The position numbers were made by a program, and so were the translations under genes. Source: DASVTR01 sp036382855 (GTDB lineage Bacteria; Acidobacteriota; Blastocatellia; Pyrinomonadales; Pyrinomonadaceae). Taken from it: a stretch of 64,000 nt of DNA. Location: contig DASVPO010000009.1 in assembly GCA_036382855.1 (NCBI GenBank), positions 186,001 through 250,000 of the forward strand. The letters run 5' to 3'. Shown here in pieces: positions 42,084 through 50,978 of the stretch (the stretch's first letter is position 1; every line of letters starts with the position of its first letter). Under the pieces are notes generated by a model. That model did not search any database and was not told where the DNA came from. It saw nothing but the letters and a program-made list of their open reading frames with translations.

Positions 42084-44279
42084 ATGAACAACACAGATAT
42101 TACGTCCTGGATTCCCTACATCGTCGTCGGCGTGATTGCGCTGATTGTGCTGCTCGTCATCCTGAGCCGCATTCTCGTCAACGTCGGCGCGAAAGAGATA
42201 GCGATTAAAGAGCGGCGCTACTTTGGCCGCAAGATGCCTCCCGGCCGTGTCGTCGCCACCGAAGGCGAAGTCGGCATTCAGGCAGATGTCCTGAAGCCGG
42301 GCCTGCATCTCATCAAGTATCCGTTTGAACGCGTCGTGCATAAAGTGCCGCTGATTGAGATCGGCGCTGATGAGATTGGCATCATCGAAGCGGTTGACGG
42401 CGAGCCGATGCCGCCGGGCAGAATCTTCGCGCCGGACCGCGCGCAGAACGCACACAACAATTTTCAGGACCCGATTGCTTTCATCAAGCAGGGCGGCGTC
42501 AAGGGCATCCAACTGCGTACGCTGCCGCCGGGCCTCTGGCCGATTCACCCTTACCTGTTTCGCGTTTCGGTGACAAAAGCAACGGTCGTCCCGCCGGGCA
42601 AGGTGGGCGTCGTCACGGCAGCCGACGGTGCGCCGCTCGACGCCGGACGCCTCCACGGCAAAGCCATAGAGGGCCACATCAACTTCCAGAACGCAGAGTT
42701 TTTCATAGGCTCAGGCGGCCAGAAAGGCCCGCAGGTTGAAATCCTGACGCCCGGCACATATCGCATCCTGACCAACTCGGTTGACGTTGAAAACAACAAC
42801 TCCGTCAAGCCTGGCCTCTTTACAGTTCGCCTTTTCGACGCGACCGTGATTAACGAAAACGAGATTGGCCTTGTCGAAGCCTTGGACGGCGCGCCGCTTG
42901 ACCCGCGCGACTACGTGGCAACGCCCGTCGAAGGCCACGATAATTTTCAGGATTGCAACGAGTTCATCACCGGCGGCGGCCAACGCGGCCCGCAGAAAGA
43001 CATCCTGCTGCCCGGCACTTACTACATCAACCCGCTCGTCTTCAAGGTGATTCCAGAGACGGCGAAGGAAGTCAAACCGGGCGAGGTCGCCGTGATTGTT
43101 TCCAATATCGGCAAAGACCCCGGCGAGGAAGTGCGCCGTTCGATGGCGGCGAAGGTGCGCGAACGTATGGAGCGCGAAGAGCAGGAACACGTCGAGCAGG
43201 CAGCCGCGCGTCTTGACAAGCTTTCGGACGAAAACCGCAACGTCTCGGAGATTCAGGAAGACCTGCTTTCGGGCGACCCGGCAGACCGTCGCCTTGACGA
43301 GGGCGCACACGAAGCTTACGTCGTGCCTGAAGGCTACAGAGGCATACAGGAGACGGTCGTCGGCCCCGGCCGCTACTACGTCAACACGCTCGCCATCACT
43401 CCCATCGTCATCCCGACGACGAACCAGACCGTTGAGTGGACTGCGGGCGAAGTCAATCAATCGTTCAACCCGTTCGAGGTCATCTCGAAGGACGGCTTCA
43501 CGATGCAGTTGGAGGTGCGCGTCGTCTTCCGCGTGAAGCCCGAAGATGCGCCCTTCATGGTCGCGAAGATTGGCTCGATTGATAAGCTCATCCAGAACGT
43601 GATGCACCCCTTGATTGACTCCATCTTCCGCAATCAGGCTTCGGAATCAAGTGCGATGGCCTACTTGCAGAATCGCCACGAGGAGCAGGAGCGTGCGGAG
43701 GCGCGCGTGCGCGCACATCTCTTGAAGTATCACGTTGACGTTGTCAACGTGCTTATCTGCCACATACATCTCCCTGCGGAGTTGATGAAGACGCAGACCG
43801 AGAAGATTCTCGCGGAGCAGCGGCAGAACATGTTTGACGCGCAACGCGAGGCCGAAGAGAAGCGCATTCAACTTGAGAAGATTACGGCGCAGGCCAACAA
43901 CCAGAAAGACTTGATGGCTGCGACCGTCGGCGTTGAAATCTCCGGCAAGCGCGCCGAACAGCGCAAAGCGGAGGCCGAAGGTGAGGCACACTACATTCTC
44001 GCGACGGGCAAAGCGGAAGCCGAAAGGGTGAGACTGATGGGCGAGGCACAGGGCGTCGCCTATCACGAACAGGTCAACGCGCTCGGCGCGCAGGGTGTGG
44101 CCCTCGTCGAAACCCTCAAGGTCATCGGCGAGAAAAACGTCCGCATCACGCCCGACGTGATGGCATCGGGCGGCAATGGCGACGGAGGCGGCGGCATCGG
44201 AACGTTGCTCCTGCTCAACCTCTTCAAAGACCGCCTGAATCTGCCGGGCGACAACGGCTCGAAGTCAAACGGCAAGTAA
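42084..44279 (+). CDS. SPFH/Band-7 (flotillin-like) protein with internal tandem repeats
   Basis: This 731-residue protein has one N-terminal membrane helix (about 11-33). Three repeat units of roughly 70-80 residues follow (about 93-160, 165-230, 252-320), each with the pattern DGxPL, then NFQ, FI, GG-GPQ and LxPGTY. A charged linker (about 335-420), an SPFH core (about 425-560) and a long coiled coil (about 560-680) come next, with a Gly-rich tail. Flotillin-like proteins form oligomeric scaffolds at the membrane. The repeats appear to precede the SPFH core rather than belong to it. ATG 42084 follows GAGGA. Confidence 0.85.
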   Translation: MNNTDITSWIPYIVVGVIALIVLLVILSRILVNVGAKEIAIKERRYFGRKMPPGRVVATEGEVGIQADVLKPGLHLIKYPFERVVHKVPLIEIGADEIGIIEAVDGEPMPPGRIFAPDRAQNAHNNFQDPIAFIKQGGVKGIQLRTLPPGLWPIHPYLFRVSVTKATVVPPGKVGVVTAADGAPLDAGRLHGKAIEGHINFQNAEFFIGSGGQKGPQVEILTPGTYRILTNSVDVENNNSVKPGLFTVRLFDATVINENEIGLVEALDGAPLDPRDYVATPVEGHDNFQDCNEFITGGGQRGPQKDILLPGTYYINPLVFKVIPETAKEVKPGEVAVIVSNIGKDPGEEVRRSMAAKVRERMEREEQEHVEQAAARLDKLSDENRNVSEIQEDLLSGDPADRRLDEGAHEAYVVPEGYRGIQETVVGPGRYYVNTLAITPIVIPTTNQTVEWTAGEVNQSFNPFEVISKDGFTMQLEVRVVFRVKPEDAPFMVAKIGSIDKLIQNVMHPLIDSIFRNQASESSAMAYLQNRHEEQERAEARVRAHLLKYHVDVVNVLICHIHLPAELMKTQTEKILAEQRQNMFDAQREAEEKRIQLEKITAQANNQKDLMAATVGVEISGKRAEQRKAEAEGEAHYILATGKAEAERVRLMGEAQGVAYHEQVNALGAQGVALVETLKVIGEKNVRITPDVMASGGNGDGGGGIGTLLLLNLFKDRLNLPGDNGSKSNGK

Positions 44280-44301
44280 GCCAAACTATTAGTCCATGAC
44301 A

Positions 44302-44341
44302 GAAGCGGCTGCCCTGAATCAAACAGGGCGGCCGCTTTTTT
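44302..44341 (+). terminator. Rho-independent terminator after the SPFH gene
   Basis: AGCGGC-TGCCCTG and CAGGGCG-GCCGCT pair around a seven-base loop (AATCAAA), followed by a T-run at about 44335-44341. It begins about 23 bases after the stop codon, in the textbook position. Confidence 0.85.
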
Positions 44342-44365
44342 CGTCAGGTCTCTACGGCGCGAGTG

Positions 44366-44394
44366 TTGGCAAAAGGCGTCCTTGCGGGTATGAT
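44366..44394 (+). promoter_or_regulatory. Sigma-70-type promoter of the Asn/Ser-rich lipoprotein gene
   Basis: TTGGCA (44366-44371) and TATGAT (44389-44394) with a 17-base spacer lie directly after the SPFH terminator and about 125 bases before the lipoprotein start codon. Confidence 0.6.
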
Positions 44395-44521
44395 GACGCG
44401 CTCGTTTGCTCGCGCTCTCGTTTTTGTCGTGCTGCCTTTGGCCGTCGCCTTTTCCTTTGAGCCGTCGAAGCGAGCGCATCACATTTGTAGCTCTATCAAA
44501 CTTCCCCGGAGGAATCACCAC

Positions 44522-45163
44522 ATGAAAAAAGTCAAAGCCATCCTGGCAATCGTCCTCGCCAGCCAACTCCTGCTCGCCTGTAGCAAGGAGGCGACTAACA
44601 GCAACAGCAATAGCAACGGCAACAGCAACGCCAACTCGAATTCGAAGACGACCAACACAACGACCTCTACCAACACCAACACGTCGAAACCGGCCAACAC
44701 CAGCGCTGACGCGCCCGCTAAACAGACTGCGACCGCGCCGTCCGGCGCAAACATCTACACGCACGCCGAAGGTGGCATACAGTTTGAAGTGCCCGCCGGA
44801 TGGAAGGCCGAGCCAAACGGCGAGCAGATGACGCTCTCAACTCAGGATAGTTCGCTCAGCATCGTTCTCTGGGTTCCAGCCGAAGATAATTTCGACGAGG
44901 CGGTTAACGAGCTTGATAAGGAACTGGGCAAGACGATTACTAACATCAAGCCGGGCGGCGAGCCGCGAGAGACGACCGTCGGCGGCATGCCAACCTTCAG
45001 CCAGTCAGGCACGGGCGTCGTCGAAGGCAACCAGATTCAGTGGGCCGTTGACATCATCAAGGCCAAGAAGCCCGTCATCGTGCTCACCTTCGCCGCACCC
45101 GGCATCTGGGAAAAGCATCAGGGCGACTATCAAAAATTCGCGAGCAGCATCAAGCCCGCCTAA
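44522..45163 (+). CDS. Lipoprotein with low-complexity linker and PsbP/DUF1795-like domain
   Basis: This 213-residue protein has a signal peptide with lipobox LLLACSKE, then an Asn/Ser/Thr-rich low-complexity linker (about residues 22-75) that would hold the domain off the membrane. A C-terminal domain (about 80-213) follows, opening with GGIQFEVPAGWKAEPNG, as in PsbP/DUF1795-type folds. ATG 44522 has GGAGG about eight bases upstream; the open frame to 44363 is ignored because it lacks a ribosome site. Function unknown. Confidence 0.8.
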   Translation: MKKVKAILAIVLASQLLLACSKEATNSNSNSNGNSNANSNSKTTNTTTSTNTNTSKPANTSADAPAKQTATAPSGANIYTHAEGGIQFEVPAGWKAEPNGEQMTLSTQDSSLSIVLWVPAEDNFDEAVNELDKELGKTITNIKPGGEPRETTVGGMPTFSQSGTGVVEGNQIQWAVDIIKAKKPVIVLTFAAPGIWEKHQGDYQKFASSIKPA

Positions 45164-45196
45164 TAAGTTAAGACGAAAAAATTTCAACGCACGCGA

Positions 45197-45253
45197 AAGC
45201 ACACGCCAACGACAAGCAAGAGTAATTCTCTGCGCTGTCGTTGGCGTGTGCTT
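45197..45253. terminator. Bidirectional hairpin between convergent genes
   Basis: AAGCACACGCCAACGACA (45197-45214) and TGTCGTTGGCGTGTGCTT (45236-45253) form a perfect 18-base stem with a 21-base loop between the lipoprotein gene and the convergent ABC1 kinase gene. There is no T-run right after the stem on either strand; on the - strand one occurs about 13 bases later. It is likely a shared terminator. Confidence 0.65.
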
Positions 45254-45284
45254 CAGTATCGCAAGACCGCGCCTTTGAGCGGCT

Positions 45285-47057
45285 TTACTTCTTGAAGTAG
45301 GACTTGGCGGCCATCTTCGCAAGCTTCCACATCTTGCTCCACTCTATCTGGCCTTCGCGGTCGCGGCCCATGAATTTATCAACGATGAGCTTGCGAAACT
45401 GCCGTCCCTCGCGCTTGAGCATAAACTCCTTGGCGTAGGGCTTCGCCGTGTCGAAGAAGCTGAACTCAGGGTCTGTCACGATGCCTATGCCTTCGAGCGT
45501 CATCAGAGCGCGCATGACGTACGTGAAATTCGATGGCAGTCGGAACGGGTATTCGTACATCACTTCGGCCAGCTCGTAAGTCAACTCTTTGAAGTTGACT
45601 TCACCGAGCTTCAGATTGATGTAGTGCTCGAAGAGTCCTTCGACGACGGGACGCACCGTTTCAGGGTCAACGCCCGGCTTGAGGAAATTGAGATTGATGA
45701 GGTCTTGCGCAAGGCCGTGCACGTCGCGCTCGATGACGTGGAAGAAGGCGTCAATCATCTGCGATTGCAAGCGCTCCGTAATCTTGCCCGTCATCCCGAA
45801 ATCGAAGAAGGCGAGCCGCCCGTTGTCCATCACGAGCAGATTGCCCGGATGCGGGTCTGCGTGAAAGAAGCCGTCTTCCAGAAGCTGCTTCAAATAGGTG
45901 CGGACGAGCAGACGGTTGACCTTGACGGGCGAGATGCGTCGCGCCTTCAGGGCTTCGATGTCAACGACCTTTGTGCCGCGTATGAACTCCATCGTCAGCA
46001 CGTGGCGACTAGTGTGTGACCAGTAGATGACGGGAACACGTATGGCGCGCCACTCCTTGAAGTTTTCGCGGAAGCGGTCCGCGTTGCGCCCTTCCTGCAC
46101 GTAGTCCATCTCTTCGAGGACGGTCACGCTAAACTCGTGCAGCATGCCTTCCCAGTCTGCGTTCTCGTTGGCCTGCGGAAAGTGGCGATTAACGAGGCGG
46201 ACCAACTTGTGCAGGATGCTGATGTCGAAGCTGATAAGCTCGGACAGATTTGGCCGCTGCACTTTGACGGCCACCTCCTCGCCCGAATGCAGGCGAGCGC
46301 GATAGACCTGGCCCAGCGAAGCGGCGGCAATCGGCTCGGCATCAATCTCAGCGTAAGCCTCGCGGAGGCTGCGGCCCAACTCAGCTTCGATGCGCGCGTA
46401 AGCTTCCGTGGTCGGAAAGGGCGGAACCTGATCCTGCAAGACCGCAAGCTGCTTGATGTAAGGCAGCGGCAGCAAATCGCCGCGCGTGCCGAGCGCCTGC
46501 CCTATCTTGATAAACGTTGGGCCAAGTTTGATTAAATTATCCTTCAGCCACACGGCCTGCTCTTCAAGCCGCGCCTCTTTCTTCACACTGCCCTGCGCGC
46601 CACGGAAAACGATGAAACGCACGATGCGAATCAAGCGGTCAACTGCGCGGCGGTCAACATCGCGACTCCAATGCTGGAAGAGCGCACGACGCCCACGCCC
46701 GCGCGCTTCCTCTCGCCTGCGCTCAGCCATGCGCGCGTTGAAGGCGGCGCGGATGTCGTAGCTATCCAGATAAAGGTAGAACGAGAGCAGGCCGAGCACG
46801 CGAGCGATGTTACAGACGCGCAGCCACCCGCGCAGCCCGTGCCCCTTCATACGCTCATCCTCTTTAATACTCTCGTTGCCCGCGCCCTTGAGCTTTAACT
46901 TTTCCTTCACGCCGCCGCCCGCGCCAGCGCTACGCACAGGAGCAGGCACGAGCGCCGGAGCGGCAACTTTCGCATTGCCGTTTCCGTTCACCCTCTGTTG
47001 CCCGCCGCCGGTCGCCGCGCGCAAAGCCAGAGCCTCTTTGTTTTCAGGAGCCGCCAT
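45285..47057 (-). CDS. ABC1/UbiB-family atypical protein kinase
   Basis: This 590-residue protein has a disordered, Ala/Gly-rich N terminus (about 1-75). A UbiB fold follows with the KxGQ signature LGPTFIKIGQALGTRGDLLP, the Ala-rich loop AAASLGQVYRA, the ATP lysine of VAVKVQRP, the catalytic block FHADPHPGNLL and FFDFGMTG. Such proteins support ubiquinone or other isoprenoid-lipid synthesis through ATPase activity. No quinone-synthesis genes are adjacent. The C terminus carries no clear transmembrane helix pair, so membrane association may be peripheral. Confidence 0.9.
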   Translation of the reverse strand: MAAPENKEALALRAATGGGQQRVNGNGNAKVAAPALVPAPVRSAGAGGGVKEKLKLKGAGNESIKEDERMKGHGLRGWLRVCNIARVLGLLSFYLYLDSYDIRAAFNARMAERRREEARGRGRRALFQHWSRDVDRRAVDRLIRIVRFIVFRGAQGSVKKEARLEEQAVWLKDNLIKLGPTFIKIGQALGTRGDLLPLPYIKQLAVLQDQVPPFPTTEAYARIEAELGRSLREAYAEIDAEPIAAASLGQVYRARLHSGEEVAVKVQRPNLSELISFDISILHKLVRLVNRHFPQANENADWEGMLHEFSVTVLEEMDYVQEGRNADRFRENFKEWRAIRVPVIYWSHTSRHVLTMEFIRGTKVVDIEALKARRISPVKVNRLLVRTYLKQLLEDGFFHADPHPGNLLVMDNGRLAFFDFGMTGKITERLQSQMIDAFFHVIERDVHGLAQDLINLNFLKPGVDPETVRPVVEGLFEHYINLKLGEVNFKELTYELAEVMYEYPFRLPSNFTYVMRALMTLEGIGIVTDPEFSFFDTAKPYAKEFMLKREGRQFRKLIVDKFMGRDREGQIEWSKMWKLAKMAAKSYFKK

Positions 47058-47108
47058 CTCGTCTATGATAATAACTCAAAGCTGTCGCAATAACATTCGC
47101 GCCGGATG

Positions 47109-47179
47109 TTCAAAATCTAAAGTCCAACATCCAAAGTCGAAACAATGGCCGTTGACTTTAGAGGTTGGACTTTTAAACT
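47109..47179. repeat. Heptamer-type inverted repeat, GGACTTT type
   Basis: The left side has TCTAAAGTCCAACATCCAAAGTC (AAAGTCC-type units) and the right side GTTGACTTTAGAGGTTGGAC, roughly complementary. It abuts the end of ribF at 47180. The unit resembles the heptamer array in the aspS tail (59557-59596). Confidence 0.6.
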
Positions 47180-48133
47180 TCAAACTATCGTTAACATCCT
47201 GCGCACGCCTCCGCGCTCGAAATAGCTTTCAGCACGACGACGGTCAAACTCAATCTGCTTTTTCAACTCCAAGACCGAAGCGAACTTGCGTTCCTCGCGC
47301 AGGCGATGCAGAAAACGCACGCGCACCACGTCGCCGTATAAATTGCCCGCCCAGTTCAGCACGTATGTCTCAACAGTCGGTTCAGCATCCTCTTCAAAGG
47401 TCGGGCGCGTGCCGACGTTGGTCACGCTCCTGCGCCATGCGCCTTCAATCAGTGTTGCCGTCACGTAAACACCGCTGCGAGGTATGACGCGGTTCTGCGG
47501 GTGCAGGTTGGCCGTCGGGAAACCTATCGTGCGGCCTCTCTCTTCACCATGCACGACGCGCCCCTCGACCCCGTAAGGTCGCCCCAGCATCCGTCGCGCC
47601 AGATTCACGCGGCCTTCCGCCAGCAGCCTGCGAATCGTGCTCGAACTAATGCGCTGCCCGCGCAGCCGCACCTCCGCCACTTCTTCCGCACGAAAGCCAA
47701 GCCGCTCGCTCACCTCTTTCAACAACTCTATGTTGCCCCGTCGCCCGCGCCCGAAAGCAAAGCCACGCCCAAGGTAAACTTCCCTCGCCTGAAGGCGTTC
47801 GCCCACCACATCGCGCAGAAAATCCTCTGCTTCAATCTCCGCGAACGCACGGTTGAAGCGAATGACGATGACCTGCTCGATGCCGAGCACGCCGAAGGCT
47901 TCTATCTTCTGGTCGAAAGTTTGCAAGAGCGGCGGGGCGCTTTCCGGGTGCAGCACGGCGCGCGGGTGCGGGTCAAAGGTAATCACTGTCGGTACAGCGC
48001 CGACCGCGTGTGCACGCTCCAAGACCGTCCGCATCACCAACTGATGACCTAAGTGCAGCCCGTCAAACACGCCCAGCGTCAACACGGTCGGCCGCGCAAT
48101 CCGCGCATTCTCAATGCCATGAAAAAGGCGCAT
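47180..48133 (-). CDS. ribF: Bifunctional riboflavin kinase / FAD synthetase
   Basis: This 317-residue protein makes FMN and FAD from riboflavin. The N-terminal nucleotidyltransferase domain has GVFDGLHLGHQ (HxGH-type) and ISSSTIRRLLAEG; the C-terminal kinase domain has GRTIGFPTANL, GVYV and the conserved VETYVLNW. ATG 48133 directly follows a repeat arm and a short T-run, with no ribosome site; the open frame further upstream is the repeat itself. FAD supply suits a genome rich in flavoenzymes, but no link to the catabolic island is shown. Confidence 0.93.
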   Translation of the reverse strand: MRLFHGIENARIARPTVLTLGVFDGLHLGHQLVMRTVLERAHAVGAVPTVITFDPHPRAVLHPESAPPLLQTFDQKIEAFGVLGIEQVIVIRFNRAFAEIEAEDFLRDVVGERLQAREVYLGRGFAFGRGRRGNIELLKEVSERLGFRAEEVAEVRLRGQRISSSTIRRLLAEGRVNLARRMLGRPYGVEGRVVHGEERGRTIGFPTANLHPQNRVIPRSGVYVTATLIEGAWRRSVTNVGTRPTFEEDAEPTVETYVLNWAGNLYGDVVRVRFLHRLREERKFASVLELKKQIEFDRRRAESYFERGGVRRMLTIV

Positions 48134-48138
48134 AAAAA

Positions 48139-48215
48139 AGTGATGAGTGATGAGTGATGAGTGATGAGTGAGAAGCTGTTTTCTGCTCATCACTCATTAC
48201 TCATCACTCATCACT
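48139..48215. repeat. Heptamer hairpin, AGTGATG type
   Basis: The left arm (48139-48172) has four AGTGATG units plus AGTGAGA. The right arm (48186-48215) has CTCATCACTCATTACTC and further units. It lies between ribF and the PhnP-like gene. Its right arm overlaps the PhnP-like coding end and encodes that protein's last residues and stop (S-D-E-stop). Confidence 0.85.
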
Positions 48216-48971
48216 GATTTCCAATCCGTCGTAAGCAAATTCAACGCCTGCGGGCAGGCGGTGGCTGTCGCGCGCGTGTTTGACATCGTGTGCGATGTGC
48301 GTCAGATAGGCGCGGCGCGGTTTGAGTTCAGAGATATATTCGAGAGCGCGTTCGAGCCAGAGGTGCGTCGGGTGCTTTGTGAAGCGCAGGCAGTCGAGCA
48401 CGAGCACGTCTAGGTCGCGCAGGCCGTCGAGCGTCCGCTGTGGTATTTCGCTCAAGTCCGTCGCGTAGGCGAAATCGTTAAAGCGATAGGCGATGACGGG
48501 CAGGCGACCGTGTATGACTTCGAGCGGTGTGACCTGCAAATCCCTGCCGATGCAGAAGGGTGCGCCGTTGACGACCGTATGGGGCACAATCTGCGGCAGC
48601 CCGCCGCCGACGTAAACCGGCTCGAAGACATACTGGAAAATACGCCGCAGGTCTTTCCAGGCGCGCTCGTTGGCGTAGATTCCGAGCGCGCCATGACGGA
48701 AGTTGAGCGGGCGAATATCGTCTAGGCCGAAGACGTGGTCTGCGTGGCAATGCGTAATCAGCACGGCATCGAGCCACTTGATTTTTTGCCTGAGCGCCTG
48801 CTGGCGAAAGTCTGAAGAGGTATCAACGAGAACAATCTGCCCGCCGTGCTCAATCAGAATGGAGACGCGCAGGCGCTTATCGCGCGCATCGTCCGACACG
48901 CACGTCTCGCACTCGCAGCCGATGGAGGGTACGCCCGTCGAAGTGCCTGTGCCGAGGAAAGTCAATTTCAT
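48204..48971 (-). CDS. MBL-fold hydrolase, PhnP/cyclic-phosphodiesterase-like
   Basis: This 255-residue metallo-beta-lactamase-fold protein has a GTGTSTGVPSIGCECETC start, the metal motif THCHADHVFGLDD and later Asp/His ligands (YATDLSE, THIAHDV). The Cys pair after GTG and the overall length match PhnP-type phosphodiesterases, which act on cyclic phosphates. There is no phn operon around it, so the native substrate is open. Its last three residues are encoded by the neighbouring heptamer repeat. Confidence 0.85.
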   Translation of the reverse strand: MKLTFLGTGTSTGVPSIGCECETCVSDDARDKRLRVSILIEHGGQIVLVDTSSDFRQQALRQKIKWLDAVLITHCHADHVFGLDDIRPLNFRHGALGIYANERAWKDLRRIFQYVFEPVYVGGGLPQIVPHTVVNGAPFCIGRDLQVTPLEVIHGRLPVIAYRFNDFAYATDLSEIPQRTLDGLRDLDVLVLDCLRFTKHPTHLWLERALEYISELKPRRAYLTHIAHDVKHARDSHRLPAGVEFAYDGLEISDE

Positions 48972-48972
48972 G

Positions 48973-49064
48973 TCAGTTTTCAGTTTTCAGTTAACAGCTT
49001 TCAGTTAACAGAAGTAAGACGAGGGAGCCTTTATCTGAAAACTGAAAGCCGCAAACTGAAAACT
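48973..49064. repeat. Heptamer hairpin, TTTTCAG type
   Basis: The left arm (48973-49010) is CAGTTTTCAGTTTTCAG then TTAACAG/CTTTCAG variants. The right arm (49034-49064) is CTGAAAACTGAAAGC and CAAACTGAAAACT. It fills the gap between the PhnP-like start and the DUF1844 stop, touching both. Same unit as the element at 5794-5854. Confidence 0.8.
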
Positions 49065-49066
49065 AT

Positions 49067-49708
49067 TTACTTTCCTCCGAGAATGTCGCTGCCCGTGAAG
49101 ACGCCGGGCCGCTTCTGTGTCGAAGCGCGTGTGAGCGAGACAAATTGCATGCGGAGGTCCGAGAGCAAGCCTGTGAAGATTTGCTGCTCGCGCGTAGAGA
49201 GATTGCCGTTCGTCTTTTCCTGCAACATGCCGAGCACGTCAATCCAGTGTTTGCCGAGCGCAAGGTCAACGCCGCGCTCGCCCGTCACAGGATGCTCCAT
49301 CATGCCGAGCGCAGCAGCAGCGTTTGAGGCGATAGACATCAGGAAGTTGACAAAACTCGCGGGGTCGTTTGCTCCCGGAATGTCGCCCTCATCATATGCT
49401 TCGCCGGACAAGTCATCTTCTTCACCGATGACAGATGCGCTACTGGTTGAGTCGGCCGTGGCTCTTCTCGCAGCATCGGATGTTGTGGCTTGTTCGGTCG
49501 CGGAAGAAGATAATGACGGGGCGGCTGATTCTGCTGGCGTTGCGGATGAAGCGGCCTCAGTCGTTGTCGTGGTAGCGGCCTCTGCGGTCGCGGAGGCTTG
49601 CGGCGCTGGCTTTTCTTCCTGCTGTTGCTGCGCCACTTCGCGCGGCGTCCCGTCAGGATTAAAAAGGCGACGGTCTGTGACTTTGAAGCCCGATTGTTCT
49701 TCGCTCAT
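49067..49708 (-). CDS. DUF1844-family protein
   Basis: This 213-residue protein has a short conserved head (FKVTDRRLFNPDGTPR) and a low-complexity Ala/Thr/Ser/Glu linker (about 25-105). The DUF1844 helical domain follows (about 110-205, DPASFVNFLMSIASNAAAALGMMEHP and later LSTREQQIFTGLLSDLRMQFV). The family is small and common in acidobacteria and relatives; its function is not known. No signal peptide. Confidence 0.85.
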   Translation of the reverse strand: MSEEQSGFKVTDRRLFNPDGTPREVAQQQQEEKPAPQASATAEAATTTTTEAASSATPAESAAPSLSSSATEQATTSDAARRATADSTSSASVIGEEDDLSGEAYDEGDIPGANDPASFVNFLMSIASNAAAALGMMEHPVTGERGVDLALGKHWIDVLGMLQEKTNGNLSTREQQIFTGLLSDLRMQFVSLTRASTQKRPGVFTGSDILGGK

Positions 49709-49846
49709 CGTATTGCTCTACGGGAACGCGGCCCTGAAAGCACACTCTTCGGTGCGAATGCACGTTCCCTTCTTTCATCTCAAGATTGTGTTGAACGGTT
49801 TTTGATGGTAGCACCTCCCTGCGCACCCTCGCAAGATTAGTCCTAA

Positions 49847-49960
49847 AAGTCTGAAGGCCGGAGCCCGGAGGCTGAAGACACAGTAAGCCCGCTTGGAAGA
49901 TGCGGCCTGAAGCTTTAGACTTCCGTGCGCTGGCTTCAGACCACAAACTTTGAACATTGG
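49847..49960. repeat. Weak inverted element upstream of mazG
   Basis: Words AGTCTGAAGGCCGGAG, GGAGGCTGAAG and GCGGCCTGAAGCTTTAGACTT recur in both orientations, as CTGAAG and CTTCAGA. The pattern resembles the other intergenic elements but is decayed, so it is listed with low confidence. Confidence 0.35.
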
Positions 49961-49970
49961 ACGATAAATC

Positions 49971-50798
49971 ATGCCCGCTACATTTTCCGACCTCGTTGCG
50001 CTAATGGCGCGCCTGCGTTCGCCTGACGGTTGCCCCTGGGATCGCGAACAAAATTACGAGACGCTTGCGCCGATGCTGCTTGAAGAAGCTTACGAGGCTT
50101 TCGAGGCAGTCGAAGCGGCGCGCGAAGGGCGGCCACTGGAGTTGCGCGACGAACTTGGCGACCTGCTTTTTCAAATCGTCTTCTACGCGCAGGTCGCCAG
50201 CGAGCGCGCGGAGTTTACGATTGACGACGTGACCGAAGCGATTCATGCCAAGATGGTGCGGCGTCATCCACACGTCTTCGCGAGCGCGCAGGCGGAAGAC
50301 ACGGCCGCCGTGCTGCGCAACTGGGAAGCCATCAAGGCAGAGGAAAAACGGCTCGCCGGAAACGAGACCGAAGAAAAGGACGAATCGTTGCTTGACGGCG
50401 TTTCAACGAGAGCGCCCGCGCTGATGGAAGCTCATCAATTGAGCACGAAGGCTGCGCGCGTCGGCTTCGACTGGCAGCACATAGACGACATCTTCGCCAA
50501 GCTACAGGAGGAGGTTGGCGAACTGCGCGCAGCCATCAGCCAGCAGTCCGCGACGAATGAAGCCGAAAAGACGTCGCAGGTGCGCGGAGAGTTGGGCGAC
50601 CTGCTGTTTGCCGTCACCAATATCGCGCGTCACCTGAAAATCGAACCCGAAACGGCGCTTAAAGCCACCAACCGCAAATTCCGTCGCCGCTTCCGTTTCA
50701 TCGAAAGCAGCCTGAAGGCGCGCGGGCGCTCGATGGAAGCCGCGACGCTCGATGAAATGGAAGCGCTCTGGCAGGAAGCTAAAGGAAGTGATGAGTGA
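49971..50798 (+). CDS. mazG: Nucleoside triphosphate pyrophosphohydrolase MazG
   Basis: This 275-residue protein has two MazG domains: CPWDREQNYETLAPMLLEEAYE near the start with the ELGDLLFQIVFYAQ metal block, and a second set in the C-terminal half (EEVGELRAAI, GELGDLLFAVTN). It hydrolyses NTPs to NMP and PPi. The final residues G-S-D-E-stop are encoded by the first units of the downstream heptamer repeat. Confidence 0.92.
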   Translation: MPATFSDLVALMARLRSPDGCPWDREQNYETLAPMLLEEAYEAFEAVEAAREGRPLELRDELGDLLFQIVFYAQVASERAEFTIDDVTEAIHAKMVRRHPHVFASAQAEDTAAVLRNWEAIKAEEKRLAGNETEEKDESLLDGVSTRAPALMEAHQLSTKAARVGFDWQHIDDIFAKLQEEVGELRAAISQQSATNEAEKTSQVRGELGDLLFAVTNIARHLKIEPETALKATNRKFRRRFRFIESSLKARGRSMEAATLDEMEALWQEAKGSDE

Positions 50799-50958
50799 TG
50801 AGTAATGAGTGATGAGTGAGAGAAAAAAAATGATAAGTAAGTAGAGATGGACGGCAGTTGAAAAGTATCGGATGACAAGCGGAAACCTGTAGTGCTATCT
50901 TTTTCAATGTCGGAAGTGAGGGGTTTTACTCATCACTCATTACTCATCACTCATCACT
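50787..50958. repeat. Long-spaced heptamer hairpin, AGTGATG type
   Basis: The left arm (50787-50820) has AGTGATG, AGTGATG, AGTAATG, AGTGATG and AGTGAGA. The right arm (50928-50958) is ACTCATCACTCATTACTC plus two units. The 107-base centre, unlike other copies, contains unrelated sequence. The left arm starts inside mazG and supplies its stop codon. Confidence 0.8.
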
Positions 50959-50978
50959 GTTTTTTTTGGGAGGATGCA

